55,171 nucleotides of DNA from Leeia speluncae (GCF_020564625.1 NZ_JAJBZT010000014.1:1-55171), one strand, 5' to 3'; shown: positions 11,131-19,991, numbered from the stretch's first letter. Notes: generated from the letters alone by a model not told the origin. Numbers and translations: made by a program.

Positions 11131-12231
11131 ATGTCTGGTAATACTTTTGGTCTTCTTTTTACGGTTACATCTTTTGGCGAAAGCCATGGTCCTGGTATCG
11201 GCTGTGTGATTGATGGCTGCCCTCCTGGATTGGAGATTACTGCTGAAGATATTCAACAAGACTTGGATAGACGAAAGCCAGGTACATCACGACACGTGAC
11301 GCAACGTAAAGAGCCTGATCAGGTGGAAATCTTATCTGGCGTTTTTGAGGGCAAAACGACTGGCACGCCAATTGCTCTGCTGATTCGTAACACTGACCAG
11401 CGTAGCCAGGATTATTCCAAGATTATGCAAACCTTCCGCCCTGGACATGCGGATTATTCATGGTGGCATAAATATGGTATCCGTGATTATCGTGGTGGTG
11501 GTCGTTCTAGTGCGAGAGAAACTGCTGTTAGAGTGGCTGCGGGCGCGGTTGCTAAAAAATGGCTAGCGGAAAAGTTTGGAATTACCATCCGTGGTTATAT
11601 GAGCCAATTAGGCAGTGTACAAATTCCGTTCGTTAGCTGGGATGAGGTGGGCAATAATCCTTTTTTTGCGCCGAATGCAGAAATTGTTCCTACACTTGAA
11701 TCATATATGGATGAAATTAGAGCTGCACGTGATTCTATTGGCGCTCGAATTGATGTGGTGGCTGAAGGTGTTCCTGTGGGTTGGGGTGAACCCGTATTTG
11801 ATCGTTTAGATGCGGATATTGCTTATGCAATGATGGGCATCAATGCGGTAAAAGGGGTGGAAGTCGGTGCTGGATTTGCTTCAATTGCACAAAAGGGTTC
11901 TGAGCATTGTGATGAACTGACGCCAACTGGATTTGCAACCAATCATGCCGGTGGTGTTTTGGGTGGCGTTTCTACTGGACAAGACATCCGCGTGAGCATT
12001 GCAATCAAGCCAACATCTAGTATCCCGCAAGATAGAAATTCAATTGATTTAAACGGCAATGCAGTAATGATGCAAACAACGGGTCGTCATGACCCTTGCG
12101 TTGGTATTCGTGCAACGCCTATCGCTGAAGCAATGTTGGCATTGGTGTTGATTGATCATGCATTACGCCATCGTGGTCAGAATGCGGATGTTAAAGTGAC
12201 TACGCCAAGAATTCCCGGTGCGCGCCGCTAA
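11131..12231 (+). CDS. aroC: Chorismate synthase
   Basis: The last shikimate-pathway enzyme, which removes phosphate from 5-enolpyruvylshikimate-3-phosphate to give chorismate, using reduced FMN. The 366-residue product has the signature [11 protein letters not shown] near residue 15, the [17 protein letters not shown] loop and the [16 protein letters not shown] segment. The frame is open for another 318 bases upstream, but only the ATG at 11131 gives the family N terminus ([18 protein letters not shown]) and usual length (about 360), so the longer reading is rejected. Chorismate made here feeds PheA and TrpFBA in this window. fliJ follows after 13 bases. Confidence 0.97.
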   Translation: MSGNTFGLLFTVTSFGESHGPGIGCVIDGCPPGLEITAEDIQQDLDRRKPGTSRHVTQRKEPDQVEILSGVFEGKTTGTPIALLIRNTDQRSQDYSKIMQTFRPGHADYSWWHKYGIRDYRGGGRSSARETAVRVAAGAVAKKWLAEKFGITIRGYMSQLGSVQIPFVSWDEVGNNPFFAPNAEIVPTLESYMDEIRAARDSIGARIDVVAEGVPVGWGEPVFDRLDADIAYAMMGINAVKGVEVGAGFASIAQKGSEHCDELTPTGFATNHAGGVLGGVSTGQDIRVSIAIKPTSSIPQDRNSIDLNGNAVMMQTTGRHDPCVGIRATPIAEAMLALVLIDHALRHRGQNADVKVTTPRIPGARR

Positions 12232-12244
12232 AGGCAATTAAAGG

Positions 12245-12691
12245 ATGGCCAAGTTTCAATTCGAGAAACTGCTGGAGCTAGCAAGGCAAGATGAAGATAA
12301 AGCAGCTCGGACAATGCAAGATGCGCAAAAGCGCTTAAATCAGAGTCAACAGCAGTTTCAAACACTTGGCCAATACCGCCAAGATTACCTTGATAAGCTG
12401 GGCCAAACGCAATCCCAAGGTATCACTATTGCTCAATTAAAAGATTATCAATTGTTTATGAGCAAATTAGATACCGCCATTCAGCAGCAACAAAAAGAAG
12501 TCGAGCGGTACGAGCAGATCTTGGTTGCTGCAAGAAATCAATGGATGGAAAAGCGTTCAAAGGTTCAAGCGTTTGAAGCATTAGAAGTTAGACATCACGC
12601 TAATGAACTTAAAAAAGAAAATAAGCAAGAGCAAAAACTCAATGATGAGTTTGCAGGCAGAGCAGGGCGGCACACGCCTGAGAACGGTTAA
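12245..12691 (+). CDS. fliJ: Flagellar export protein FliJ
   Basis: FliJ is the soluble coiled-coil stalk of the flagellar type III export ATPase (FliI), and links it to the export gate FlhA. The 148-residue product is strongly charged and Gln-rich, almost wholly helical coiled coil, starting MAKFQFEKLLELARQ as FliJ proteins do. A weakly conserved family, but identity is supported by length, coiled-coil nature and by fliK just downstream. It normally follows fliI; here it follows aroC by only 13 bases, so it may be read from the aroC promoter. No other export gene is in the window. Confidence 0.8.
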   Translation: MAKFQFEKLLELARQDEDKAARTMQDAQKRLNQSQQQFQTLGQYRQDYLDKLGQTQSQGITIAQLKDYQLFMSKLDTAIQQQQKEVERYEQILVAARNQWMEKRSKVQAFEALEVRHHANELKKENKQEQKLNDEFAGRAGRHTPENG

Positions 12692-12708
12692 TATTCATTA
12701 GTAATAGT

Positions 12709-12725
12709 CTGGCATAAACTTTGCT
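12709..12725 (+). promoter_or_regulatory. Sigma-54 promoter before fliK
   Basis: CTGGCATAAACTTTGCT carries the invariant GG (12711-12712) and GC (12723-12724) exactly ten bases apart, and is close to the sigma-54 consensus TGGCAC-N5-TTGC. The predicted start is about 12735, some 20 bases before fliK. RpoN control of flagellar genes is common in this group. Confidence 0.75.
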
Positions 12726-12756
12726 TCATATGGTGTGACCATCTTGGAGCATAGCG

Positions 12757-13842
12757 ATGATTAATCTAACCTCAGTTCACACCGACGCCAGTGCTAAAAC
12801 CACTGCAAATAAAACAACGAATCTAGCAAGTCTATTATTTGCGGATTCGTCCGGCGAAACGGCTAGCTCGCAAGATTCATTATTCCTCCAAATGCTGCAA
12901 AATACGCTGCCAGGTGTCTCTGCAGAGCAACTTGCTGCATTAATGTCGGGCCAATCTCAGTCTGGTTCAACGAATTTATCGGATGAGTTAGCATCTAATA
13001 CATTAGGCAAAACCAAAAAAGATTCAAAGGATGATACTTCAGACTCAAGCTTAGCCTCGCTCATGGCCTCTATGTTTGGTGTTGCCCATCAGCAAACCGC
13101 TTTATCTAGTCAGTTAAATAATCAATCTTCAGATGCTGATGATTTATCACAAGATTTTAAAATGATTGATGAGGCAAATTCTGCCGTGAGTGGCGTTGAA
13201 GCGGCAGATGTTGCCGCAATTTCTCCTGAAGAACTATCCAGTTTATTCTTAAAATCAGATGCTAAGACAAGTGAGGCGGATGGTAGTGATTTTAGTAGTG
13301 AATTACTGAATCATATCCAAGAAGCCAAAGGTCGCCATGCTGTGCAAAATGTGTCGACTGATGTCGCGGTAGATCAATCTAGCCAAATGTCTGTTGATGT
13401 GCCTGTTGGTGATGATGCGTGGGCAAATGCGATGAGCCAGCGTGTGTTAATGATGGCAGGTCAAGATCTTCAGTCTGCGGAATTACACTTAAACCCACCT
13501 AACCTAGGGCCTGTATCTGTTCGCTTGGATATCCAGAATCAAGAAGCTTCGGTTAGTTTTAGTTCACCTCACCTTGCGGTAAGGGAAGCAATTCAATCTG
13601 CCGCACCTCAGTTGATTGAAATGTTTTCTGGAAGTGGTTTGAGTTTGGCGAATGTGAATGTGGGCTCTCAGCAATCCGAGCAAAGACAGGCTCAGGGTAA
13701 GTCTGATGGAAAATCTTCCTCTAAGTCCATTGGTAATATTGGCGCTGTCACTGCAACAGCAGAAACAGATGCAACAGTTGCGCCAACGGTTATTACGAAA
13801 CAGATCGGCCTAGATGGCTTGGCTGTGGACACCTTCATCTAA
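12757..13842 (+). CDS. fliK: Flagellar hook-length control protein FliK
   Basis: FliK is exported during hook assembly, measures hook length and switches the export gate (via FlhB) to filament substrates. The 361-residue product has a low-complexity Ser/Asp/Gln/Thr-rich N-terminal two thirds and a conserved C-terminal hook domain: LHLNPPNLGPVSVRLDIQ, then SSPHLAVREAIQSAAPQL and GLSLANVNVG at about residues 240-305, followed by a Gln/Ser-rich tail. A GGAG ribosome site lies 7 bases before the ATG. It has its own sigma-54 promoter in the 65-base gap after fliJ and a terminator behind it. Confidence 0.88.
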   Translation: MINLTSVHTDASAKTTANKTTNLASLLFADSSGETASSQDSLFLQMLQNTLPGVSAEQLAALMSGQSQSGSTNLSDELASNTLGKTKKDSKDDTSDSSLASLMASMFGVAHQQTALSSQLNNQSSDADDLSQDFKMIDEANSAVSGVEAADVAAISPEELSSLFLKSDAKTSEADGSDFSSELLNHIQEAKGRHAVQNVSTDVAVDQSSQMSVDVPVGDDAWANAMSQRVLMMAGQDLQSAELHLNPPNLGPVSVRLDIQNQEASVSFSSPHLAVREAIQSAAPQLIEMFSGSGLSLANVNVGSQQSEQRQAQGKSDGKSSSKSIGNIGAVTATAETDATVAPTVITKQIGLDGLAVDTFI

Positions 13843-13886
13843 TGCCATTTCATCACGCGGATAAATTCAATGTAAATTAAAGTGGT

Positions 13887-13915
13887 ACTACATTGGATTT
13901 ATCCTGGTAGTTTTT
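13887..13915 (+). terminator. Terminator of fliK
   Basis: Stem ACTAC/GTAGT with an inner GGA/TCC pairing and five T (13911-13915). It isolates fliK from leuC. Confidence 0.6.
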
Positions 13916-13990
13916 GTGACTACTATATTTGCGTATCACCCTGTGTAATAATCGTTTCACTTACTTTTTTTCGTAAAGAAGCAGACGATT

Positions 13991-15409
13991 ATGACCGCAA
14001 AAACGTTGTACGATAAGCTTTGGGAAAGCCATGTTGTCCATCAAGAATCAGATGGAACAGCACTTCTTTATATCGACCGTCACCTAGTTCATGAAGTAAC
14101 TAGCCCTCAGGCATTTGAAGGTCTAAAAATCGCAGGTCGTAAACCTTGGCGAATTAGCTCAATTGTCGCTACAGCAGATCACAATACCCCAACCAATGAT
14201 TGGGACAAAGGCATTCAAGATCCTATCTCTCGCCAACAAGTGGATACCTTAGACGCAAATATCCGTGAAGTAGGTTCACTTGCATACTTCCCATTTAAGG
14301 ATAAAGGTCAAGGTATCGTACACGTTGTTGGCCCAGAGCAAGGTGCAACATTGCCAGGGATGACAGTCGTCTGTGGTGATAGTCATACATCAACCCACGG
14401 TGCGTTTGGTTGTTTGGCGCATGGTATTGGTACATCTGAAGTTGAACATGTCTTAGCTACCCAGACATTGGTAGCTAAGAAGTCAAAATCAATGTTGGTA
14501 AAAGTAGAGGGTAATCTGCCTGTTGGTGTTACTGCTAAAGACATCGCATTGGCAATTATTGGAAAAATTGGTACCGCAGGTGGTACTGGCTATGCCATTG
14601 AATTTGGTGGTTCCGCTATTCGTTCGCTGTCAATGGAAGGTCGGATGACCCTCTGTAATATGGCAATTGAAGGTGGTGCGCGGGCGGGTATGGTCGCGGT
14701 TGACGAAAAGACGATTGAATATGTAAAAGGCCGTCCATTTGCACCAACTGCAGACCAATTTGAAGCTGCTGCAACTTACTGGCGTACTTTGGTGTCTGAT
14801 GAAGGTGCTCAGTTTGATTCGGTGGTTGAGTTAACTGCTGAGAATATTATTCCTCAAGTTACGTGGGGAACTTCGCCAGAAATGGTTGTTGGCGTAGATA
14901 ACAAAGTACCAAACCCAGCAAATGAAGACAATGCGGTAAAAAAAGGCTCTATTGAGCGTGCATTGAACTATATGGGGTTGGCTGCTGACACGAATATTAC
15001 AGATATTCCAGTTGATGTAGTTTTTATCGGATCCTGTACAAACTCTCGTATCGAAGATCTTCGCGAGGCGGCATCTATTGCTCGCGGCTACAAAAAAGCT
15101 GCAAACGTAAAATATGTTTTGGTTGTTCCGGGCTCTGGTTATGTGAAGGAGCAAGCGGAAAAAGAAGGCCTAGACAAAGTATTTATCGAAGCTGGGTTTG
15201 AATGGCGTGAACCAGGTTGTTCTATGTGCTTGGCAATGAACGCAGACCGTCTACAGCCGGGAGAGCGTTGTGCCTCTACTAGCAACCGTAACTTCGAAGG
15301 TCGCCAAGGTCAGGGCAGTAGAACTCACTTAGTGAGTCCGGCAATGGCTGCTGCTGCTGCAGTAAAAGGTAGTTTTGTCGATGTACGGAGCTGGCAATTT
15401 AAATCTTGA
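13991..15409 (+). CDS. leuC: 3-isopropylmalate dehydratase large subunit
   Basis: With LeuD it forms isopropylmalate isomerase, a [4Fe-4S] aconitase-family enzyme of leucine synthesis that turns 2- into 3-isopropylmalate. The 472-residue product carries the three cluster-binding cysteines at C349 (GSCTNSR), C410 and C413 (PGCSMC), and the conserved [12 protein letters not shown] motif. Length is typical of the bacterial heterodimeric type. It opens the run leuC-ecn-leuD-leuB. No leucine-rich leader ORF was found in the 148 bases upstream. Confidence 0.97.
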   Translation: MTAKTLYDKLWESHVVHQESDGTALLYIDRHLVHEVTSPQAFEGLKIAGRKPWRISSIVATADHNTPTNDWDKGIQDPISRQQVDTLDANIREVGSLAYFPFKDKGQGIVHVVGPEQGATLPGMTVVCGDSHTSTHGAFGCLAHGIGTSEVEHVLATQTLVAKKSKSMLVKVEGNLPVGVTAKDIALAIIGKIGTAGGTGYAIEFGGSAIRSLSMEGRMTLCNMAIEGGARAGMVAVDEKTIEYVKGRPFAPTADQFEAAATYWRTLVSDEGAQFDSVVELTAENIIPQVTWGTSPEMVVGVDNKVPNPANEDNAVKKGSIERALNYMGLAADTNITDIPVDVVFIGSCTNSRIEDLREAASIARGYKKAANVKYVLVVPGSGYVKEQAEKEGLDKVFIEAGFEWREPGCSMCLAMNADRLQPGERCASTSNRNFEGRQGQGSRTHLVSPAMAAAAAVKGSFVDVRSWQFKS

Positions 15410-15440
15410 TTCATGCCTAAATTACAGTAAAGGAGTCAAC

Positions 15441-15569
15441 ATGAAATCTATTATGGCAATGTTAATGTTGTTTGCGTTGGTATTAGGTCTTGCTGGTTGC
15501 AATACTGTCAAAGGAATCGGTAAAGATATTGAAAAGGGTGGCGAAGCCATCCAGAAAGCGGCAACCTAA
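15441..15569 (+). CDS. Small entericidin-type lipoprotein
   Basis: A 42-residue product with a good ribosome site (AAAGGAG, 5 bases before the ATG). The first 19 residues form a lipoprotein signal peptide with lipobox LAGC (Cys20); the 23-residue mature peptide ([21 protein letters not shown]) has the amphipathic pattern of the entericidin EcnA/EcnB family. In E. coli entericidins form an antidote/toxin pair tied to stationary phase; only one such gene is here, and its function is unknown. It sits between leuC and leuD, its stop one base before the leuD start, so its translation is tightly linked to leuD. Too short for many gene callers. Confidence 0.82.
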   Translation: MKSIMAMLMLFALVLGLAGCNTVKGIGKDIEKGGEAIQKAAT

Positions 15570-15570
15570 A

Positions 15571-16209
15571 ATGCAAGCATTTACAACCTTACAAGCAATT
15601 GTTTGTCCATTGGATCGCGCCAATGTGGATACAGATGCAATTATTCCAAAACAGTTTTTAAAATCGATTAAGCGTTCAGGTTTTGGACCTAACCTTTTTG
15701 ATGAGTGGCGTTATCTAGACCATGGCGAACCAGGAATGGATAACTCTGTTCGCCCTTTGAACTCTGAATTTGTTCTGAACTTCCCACGTTACCAAGGTGC
15801 AAAGGTGCTTCTGGCACGTGAAAACTTTGGCTGTGGTTCAAGTCGTGAACATGCTCCATGGGCGTTAGAAGATTATGGCTTCCGAGTCGTTATTGCGCCT
15901 AGTTTTGCAGATATTTTCTTTAATAACTGCTACAAAAATGGTGTGTTACCGATTGTCTTGCCAGCAGAAGTGGTCGATAGCCTATTTAACGCAACAGAAG
16001 CAAATGAAGGCTATCAATTGTCTGTTGATTTAGCTGCACAAAAAGTAACGACACCTGACGGCCAATCTTATAGTTTTGATATTACAGAGCACCGTAAGCA
16101 TTGCATGTTAAATGGACTTGATGAAATCGGCCTTACGCTAGTGCATGCTGAAAAAATCAAAGCATTTGAAGAGACTCGTAAACAACAGCAACCTTGGTTG
16201 TTTGGTTGA
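15571..16209 (+). CDS. leuD: 3-isopropylmalate dehydratase small subunit
   Basis: The swivelling-domain partner of LeuC. The 212-residue product has [15 protein letters not shown] near the start and the substrate-binding loop [14 protein letters not shown] at about residues 85-100. The frame is open further upstream through the entericidin gene in another frame, but the ATG at 15571 gives the family N terminus ([15 protein letters not shown]), so that start is used. Its ribosome site lies within the end of the lipoprotein gene, implying coupled translation. Confidence 0.96.
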   Translation: MQAFTTLQAIVCPLDRANVDTDAIIPKQFLKSIKRSGFGPNLFDEWRYLDHGEPGMDNSVRPLNSEFVLNFPRYQGAKVLLARENFGCGSSREHAPWALEDYGFRVVIAPSFADIFFNNCYKNGVLPIVLPAEVVDSLFNATEANEGYQLSVDLAAQKVTTPDGQSYSFDITEHRKHCMLNGLDEIGLTLVHAEKIKAFEETRKQQQPWLFG

Positions 16210-16230
16210 TCAACAGATAGATATTCTTTC

Positions 16231-16259
16231 AATTAGGCAGTTAGATTAACTGCCTAATT
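16231..16259. repeat. Perfect 13-bp inverted repeat between leuD and leuB
   Basis: AATTAGGCAGTTA (16231-16243) and TAACTGCCTAATT (16247-16259) with a GAT centre. No T run follows, so it is not a standard terminator; it could be an mRNA-processing or stabilising hairpin, or an operator. Confidence 0.7.
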
Positions 16260-16286
16260 TACTATCAAGACAACAGGTAAGAAATA

Positions 16287-17351
16287 ATGAAAATTTGTGT
16301 ATTGCCAGGTGATGGCATTGGTCCAGAAATTGTTTCTCAAGCGATGCGTGTGTTAGAAGTGCTAAAGCAAGATGGCTTGAAAATGGAGTTTGAATACGGC
16401 CTACTGGGTGGTGGTGCAGTGGATGAAACCGGCACTCCTTACCCTGAAGCCACGCAAAGATTAGCAAAAGAAGCAGATGCAATTTTGCTAGGCGCAGTTG
16501 GTGGTCCAAAATGGGATACCTTGCCTAGAGAGCAGCGTCCAGAGCGGGGATTACTAGGTATTCGTAAACAACTTGGCGTTTTTGCTAACTTAAGACCAGC
16601 GATTTTATATCCTGAACTAGCTAATGCTTCGACCTTGAAGCCAGAGGTGGTTTCTGGGCTAGATATCATCATTATTCGTGAACTAGTCGGAGATATTTAC
16701 TTTGGTGAACCACGTGGTATTGAAGAGCGCGGCGGCGAGCGTGTGGGTTATAACACCATGGTTTACTCTGAGTCAGAGATTCGCCGTATTGCAAAAGTAG
16801 CATTTGAAACAGCACGCCGTCGTAATCGCAAAGTGTGTTCAGTAGATAAGATGAACGTGCTTGAGTCTACCCAATTATGGCGTGATGTCGTAACTGAAGT
16901 ACACAAAGACTACCAAGACGTTGAATTAAGCCATATGCTGGTTGATAACGCTGCTATGCAATTAGTACGTAATCCAAAACAATTCGACGTCATGGTCACA
17001 GGCAATATGTTTGGTGATATTTTGTCCGACGAAGCCTCCATGCTAACTGGCTCAATTGGAATGCTGCCATCCGCTTCTTTGGATGAAAACAACAAAGGCT
17101 TGTTCGAACCTTGCCATGGATCAGCGCCTGATATTGCAGGCAAAAACATGGCCAACCCATTGGCGACGATTCTGTCAGCTGCAATGATGTTGCGCTATAG
17201 CTTCGGTCAAGAAGAGCAAGCGTTACGCATTGAAAATGCAGTGAAGAAAGTGCTTGCTCAAGGTTATCGCACTGGTGATATTTATGAGCCAGGTACCAAC
17301 AAAGTATCGACTACAGAAATGGGCGATGCAGTTTTGGCTGCACTTCAATAA
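16287..17351 (+). CDS. leuB: 3-isopropylmalate dehydrogenase
   Basis: Oxidatively decarboxylates 3-isopropylmalate to 2-ketoisocaproate with NAD+ (third leucine-specific step). The 354-residue product shows the beta-decarboxylating dehydrogenase pattern: [10 protein letters not shown] at the N terminus, the Arg-rich substrate segment around [10 protein letters not shown], the metal-binding signature [17 protein letters not shown] and the NAD site [14 protein letters not shown]. It ends the leucine cluster; a large hairpin follows before the asd leader. Confidence 0.97.
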   Translation: MKICVLPGDGIGPEIVSQAMRVLEVLKQDGLKMEFEYGLLGGGAVDETGTPYPEATQRLAKEADAILLGAVGGPKWDTLPREQRPERGLLGIRKQLGVFANLRPAILYPELANASTLKPEVVSGLDIIIIRELVGDIYFGEPRGIEERGGERVGYNTMVYSESEIRRIAKVAFETARRRNRKVCSVDKMNVLESTQLWRDVVTEVHKDYQDVELSHMLVDNAAMQLVRNPKQFDVMVTGNMFGDILSDEASMLTGSIGMLPSASLDENNKGLFEPCHGSAPDIAGKNMANPLATILSAAMMLRYSFGQEEQALRIENAVKKVLAQGYRTGDIYEPGTNKVSTTEMGDAVLAALQ

Positions 17352-17364
17352 ATTTTGATGTATG

Positions 17365-17400
17365 ATCAGAGCTGATCGAAAATTCATCAGCTCTGATTTC
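17365..17400 (+). terminator. Strong hairpin after leuB, probable terminator
   Basis: ATCAGAGCTGAT (17365-17376) pairs perfectly with 17386-17397 across a nine-base loop. Only TTTC follows, so termination would be incomplete; it may be a partial terminator between leuB and asd. Confidence 0.55.
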
Positions 17401-17430
17401 ATTCAGACGAACAGAAAGCACTTGTTTTAC

Positions 17431-17571
17431 ATGAACTACTCATTCGTTGCTATCACTGCATCACGCAAGCATGCCCACAAGGCAGGCATTGTTGCGTCTG
17501 CAGGCCGTGCAACTGTGCTTTCTATCACCACCATTATCACCAAGAAGACCAAGACAATTATCTTGGTTTGA
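17431..17571 (+). CDS. Candidate attenuator leader peptide of asd (Thr/Ile/Lys-rich)
   Basis: A 46-codon ORF that ends 81 bases before asd. Its last 16 residues, SITTIITKKTKTIILV, contain 5 Thr, 5 Ile and 3 Lys; all three are made from aspartate semialdehyde, the product of the next gene. This resembles the Thr/Ile run of the E. coli thr leader. Two copies of ACCAAGA in the Thr-Lys codons (17539-17545, 17548-17554) can each pair with TCTTGGT at 17561-17567, which suggests competing RNA folds. The ribosome site is weak (a GAAAG too far upstream), and I do not recognise the peptide from any family. The reading as a leader is inference. Confidence 0.5.
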   Translation: MNYSFVAITASRKHAHKAGIVASAGRATVLSITTIITKKTKTIILV

Positions 17572-17587
17572 CGTCATGCACCTCCCG

Positions 17588-17617
17588 CCTTGGCTCCGCA
17601 AGCGGAAGGGGCCAGGG
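17588..17617 (+). promoter_or_regulatory. GC-rich stem-loop before asd (possible part of an attenuator)
   Basis: CCTTGGC (17588-17594) pairs with GCCAGGG (17611-17617), enclosing a second stem TCCG/CGGA (17595-17598 with 17603-17606). The CTTGG in its left arm could also pair with the two CCAAG copies in the leader ORF, so the folds exclude each other. There is no T run after it, so any control would be by Rho or at translation rather than by an intrinsic terminator. Confidence 0.45.
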
Positions 17618-17652
17618 AAGCGGAGTAAAAACTGACAAAGTAGGGGAAAGTA

Positions 17653-18756
17653 ATGCAAGTAGGATTTGTAGGTTGGCGCGGCATGGTCGGCTCTGTGCTG
17701 ATGCAACGTATGCGTGAAGAGCAAGATTTTGCTTTAATTGATCCAGTATTTTTTACAACTAGTAATGTAGGTGGTGCAGCTCCTGATGTGGGTAAGGCGT
17801 CACCAGCATTGCAAGATGCATTCTCTGTCGATGCGCTAAAAGCAATGGATGTCATCATCTCTTGCCAAGGTGGCGACTATACTACTGAAGTATTTCCAAA
17901 GTTGCGTGCAGCTGGCTGGAATGGCTATTGGATTGATGCTGCCTCTACCTTGCGTATGGATGACGAGGCGCTAATCATTCTAGATCCAGTCAACATGAAT
18001 GTGATCAAAGATGGCTTGGCACGTGGCGTAAAAAATTACATCGGCGGAAACTGTACAAACTCAATTATGTTGATGGGTGTCGGCGCATTGTTCCGTGAAG
18101 GATTGGTTGACTGGGTTAGCTCTATGACCTACCAGGCTGCATCTGGCGGCGGTGCAAATCACATGCGTGAATTGCTAAAAGGTATGGGTGTGATTAATGC
18201 AGCTGTTGCTGAAGAATTAGCAACACCATCTTCTGCTATTTTGGAAATCGATCGCAAAGTAGCAAAAACCATCCGTGAAGATGTGCCTCGTGAGTTTTTC
18301 CCTGCTCCTTTGGCTGGTGGATTAATTCCATGGATCGACAAGCAGTTAGATAATGGTCAGTCTAAAGAAGAGTGGAAAGGCCAAGCAGAAGTTAACAAAA
18401 TTCTTGGTAATCAAGATGTGATTCCTGTCGATGGTCTTTGTGTTCGTATTGGTGCAATGCGCTGCCATAGCTTGGCGCTGACGATTAAATTGAAAAAAGA
18501 CCTTCCATTGGAAGAGATCGAGTCAATCATCAAATCAGGAAACCAGTGGGTAAAATGGGTTCCAAACGATCGTTCTATCACTGAGCAAGAATTGACCCCA
18601 GCTTCAATTACTGGCGGTTTACAGGTAGGTGTTGGTCGTGTACGTAAACTAAACATGGGACCAGAATACATTTCTGCTTTTGTGATTGGTGATCAACTAC
18701 TATGGGGTGCTGCTGAGCCTCTACGTAGAATGCTACGTATTTTGCTAGATAAATAA
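17653..18756 (+). CDS. asd: Aspartate-semialdehyde dehydrogenase
   Basis: Reduces aspartyl phosphate to aspartate semialdehyde with NADPH, the branch point to lysine/diaminopimelate, threonine, isoleucine and methionine. The 367-residue product is the same length as E. coli Asd, with the NADP motif [13 protein letters not shown] at the start and the catalytic cysteine C134 in GGNCTNSIM. An AGGGGAAA ribosome site lies just before the ATG. It has a 300-base upstream region with the candidate leader peptide described above and a terminator after it, so it is probably transcribed on its own. Confidence 0.97.
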   Translation: MQVGFVGWRGMVGSVLMQRMREEQDFALIDPVFFTTSNVGGAAPDVGKASPALQDAFSVDALKAMDVIISCQGGDYTTEVFPKLRAAGWNGYWIDAASTLRMDDEALIILDPVNMNVIKDGLARGVKNYIGGNCTNSIMLMGVGALFREGLVDWVSSMTYQAASGGGANHMRELLKGMGVINAAVAEELATPSSAILEIDRKVAKTIREDVPREFFPAPLAGGLIPWIDKQLDNGQSKEEWKGQAEVNKILGNQDVIPVDGLCVRIGAMRCHSLALTIKLKKDLPLEEIESIIKSGNQWVKWVPNDRSITEQELTPASITGGLQVGVGRVRKLNMGPEYISAFVIGDQLLWGAAEPLRRMLRILLDK

Positions 18757-18784
18757 TCAATAGCAAAATTGTAGTGGTATTCAA

Positions 18785-18810
18785 AAAGGGCGCGCAAAGC
18801 GCCCTTTGTG
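18785..18810 (+). terminator. Terminator of asd
   Basis: A 9-bp stem AAAGGGCGC/GCGCCCTTT with a GCAAA loop; the T run is short (TTTGTG). Confidence 0.7.
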
Positions 18811-18872
18811 CTTGTATACTTTCTAAAAATACCTTTAGTTATCAATCATTTTTATTTGGAAGTTAGTTTGGA

Positions 18873-19865
18873 ATGACAGAAAAGACATCTATTGCGATTG
18901 TTGGGGCAACTGGTTTGGTTGGTAATGCAATTGTTGAATCCCTAAATGAGTCATCACTCACTTTTGACCGCTTGTTTTGCTTGGCAACCGGTGAGTCTGT
19001 TGGCGAAGAGGTTGAGTTAAAGGGAAAGTTTGTTCCAGTTAAGCAATTGGATGATTTTGATTTCTCGCAAGTGAATGTAGCAATTTTTGCTACCCCACAA
19101 ATTGTGACAGAAAGATATGTTTCTAGAGCATTGAATAAAAACTGTCGGGTCGTGCGCATTAACCAAACGTCAGTTGGATTAAATGAAGAGCAATTGGCGA
19201 AATTAACTATCGACCAACTTGGGCAGGATGTTCAGATTTCCTCCCCATTTATTAATATGCTCAAGCCAATCGTCGAAGTGCTAGATGAAGAAAATGGCAT
19301 TAGTGCGCTTGATATAACTTTGTCATTACCAGCCGCATCTAAAGGGAAAAGTGCGGTTGAAGAATTAGCTCAGCAAACGGTTGCATTATTCAATAGTCAG
19401 GATGTGGAAGTTGCCGCTTTCCCAGTTCGCGCTGCATTTAATACGATTCCTCATGTAGGGCGTTTGGACAGTTGTGCGACATCATCATTTGAGATAGAAC
19501 TAGAAAACTCTATTGCTTCTTTATTAGAAGAAGAGGCGACGATTAGTGTTTTTGCATCTCACGTACCTGTTTTTTATGGTGCAACTGCAAAAATTGTCAT
19601 CGATTTAAAATATCCTCTTGAAACCAAAACGTGGAAAACGCTACTAGAAACAGCTGATCAACTCTCTATTATTGATGAAGCAAAACCGGGTGGTTATATG
19701 ACGCCCGTGGATGCGGTTGGTAAAGAGCAGGTATTTGTCTCCCGCGTTAGACAGGTAAGTGAATCTAGATGCATTTGCTATTTAGCCTTGGATCCTGTTG
19801 CAAATGTGGTTAAAACTGTTGTTAATTTGCTTGAGTTAATCGAGGGTAATACGATCGAAGAATAA
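18873..19865 (+). CDS. usg: USG-1-type protein, non-catalytic paralogue of aspartate-semialdehyde dehydrogenase
   Basis: A 330-residue member of the Asd-like family, similar over its whole length to E. coli Usg. The Rossmann start AIVGATGLVGNAIVE is intact, and the dimerisation domain contains PAASKGKSAVEELA and SHVPVFYGATAKI. Where true Asd enzymes have the catalytic Cys (N-C-S/T), this protein reads SSPFINMLKP with no Cys, so it should not catalyse the Asd reaction. The role of Usg proteins is not established. It lies between asd and fimV, as the family does in Pseudomonas and other bacteria, with terminators on both sides. Confidence 0.88.
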   Translation: MTEKTSIAIVGATGLVGNAIVESLNESSLTFDRLFCLATGESVGEEVELKGKFVPVKQLDDFDFSQVNVAIFATPQIVTERYVSRALNKNCRVVRINQTSVGLNEEQLAKLTIDQLGQDVQISSPFINMLKPIVEVLDEENGISALDITLSLPAASKGKSAVEELAQQTVALFNSQDVEVAAFPVRAAFNTIPHVGRLDSCATSSFEIELENSIASLLEEEATISVFASHVPVFYGATAKIVIDLKYPLETKTWKTLLETADQLSIIDEAKPGGYMTPVDAVGKEQVFVSRVRQVSESRCICYLALDPVANVVKTVVNLLELIEGNTIEE

Positions 19866-19872
19866 AAAAAAT

Positions 19873-19903
19873 GGCTATCAAATGTCATAAGCCTTTATTT
19901 TTA
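19873..19903 (+). terminator. Weak terminator after usg
   Basis: GGCTAT pairs with ATAAGCC (one bulged A), followed by TTTATTTTTATT; preceded by an A run. A modest stem, so only moderate confidence. Confidence 0.45.
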
Positions 19904-19962
19904 TTGAAAAAATGATAGAAAAAGCAAGTTTAGATGCACTTTAATTAATGTGACGGATAAAC

Positions 19963-19991
19963 TTGCAACGCTAACTGCTTGATGTTATTTT
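19963..19991 (+). promoter_or_regulatory. Candidate promoter of fimV
   Basis: TTGCAA and TATTTT with a 17-base spacer, about 50 bases before the fimV start. Confidence 0.4.

Noticed and set aside
17461-17858. Minus-strand ORFs across the asd leader and start
   Set aside because: They overlap the clear asd coding region and lack ribosome sites; the plus-strand leader reading explains the region better.
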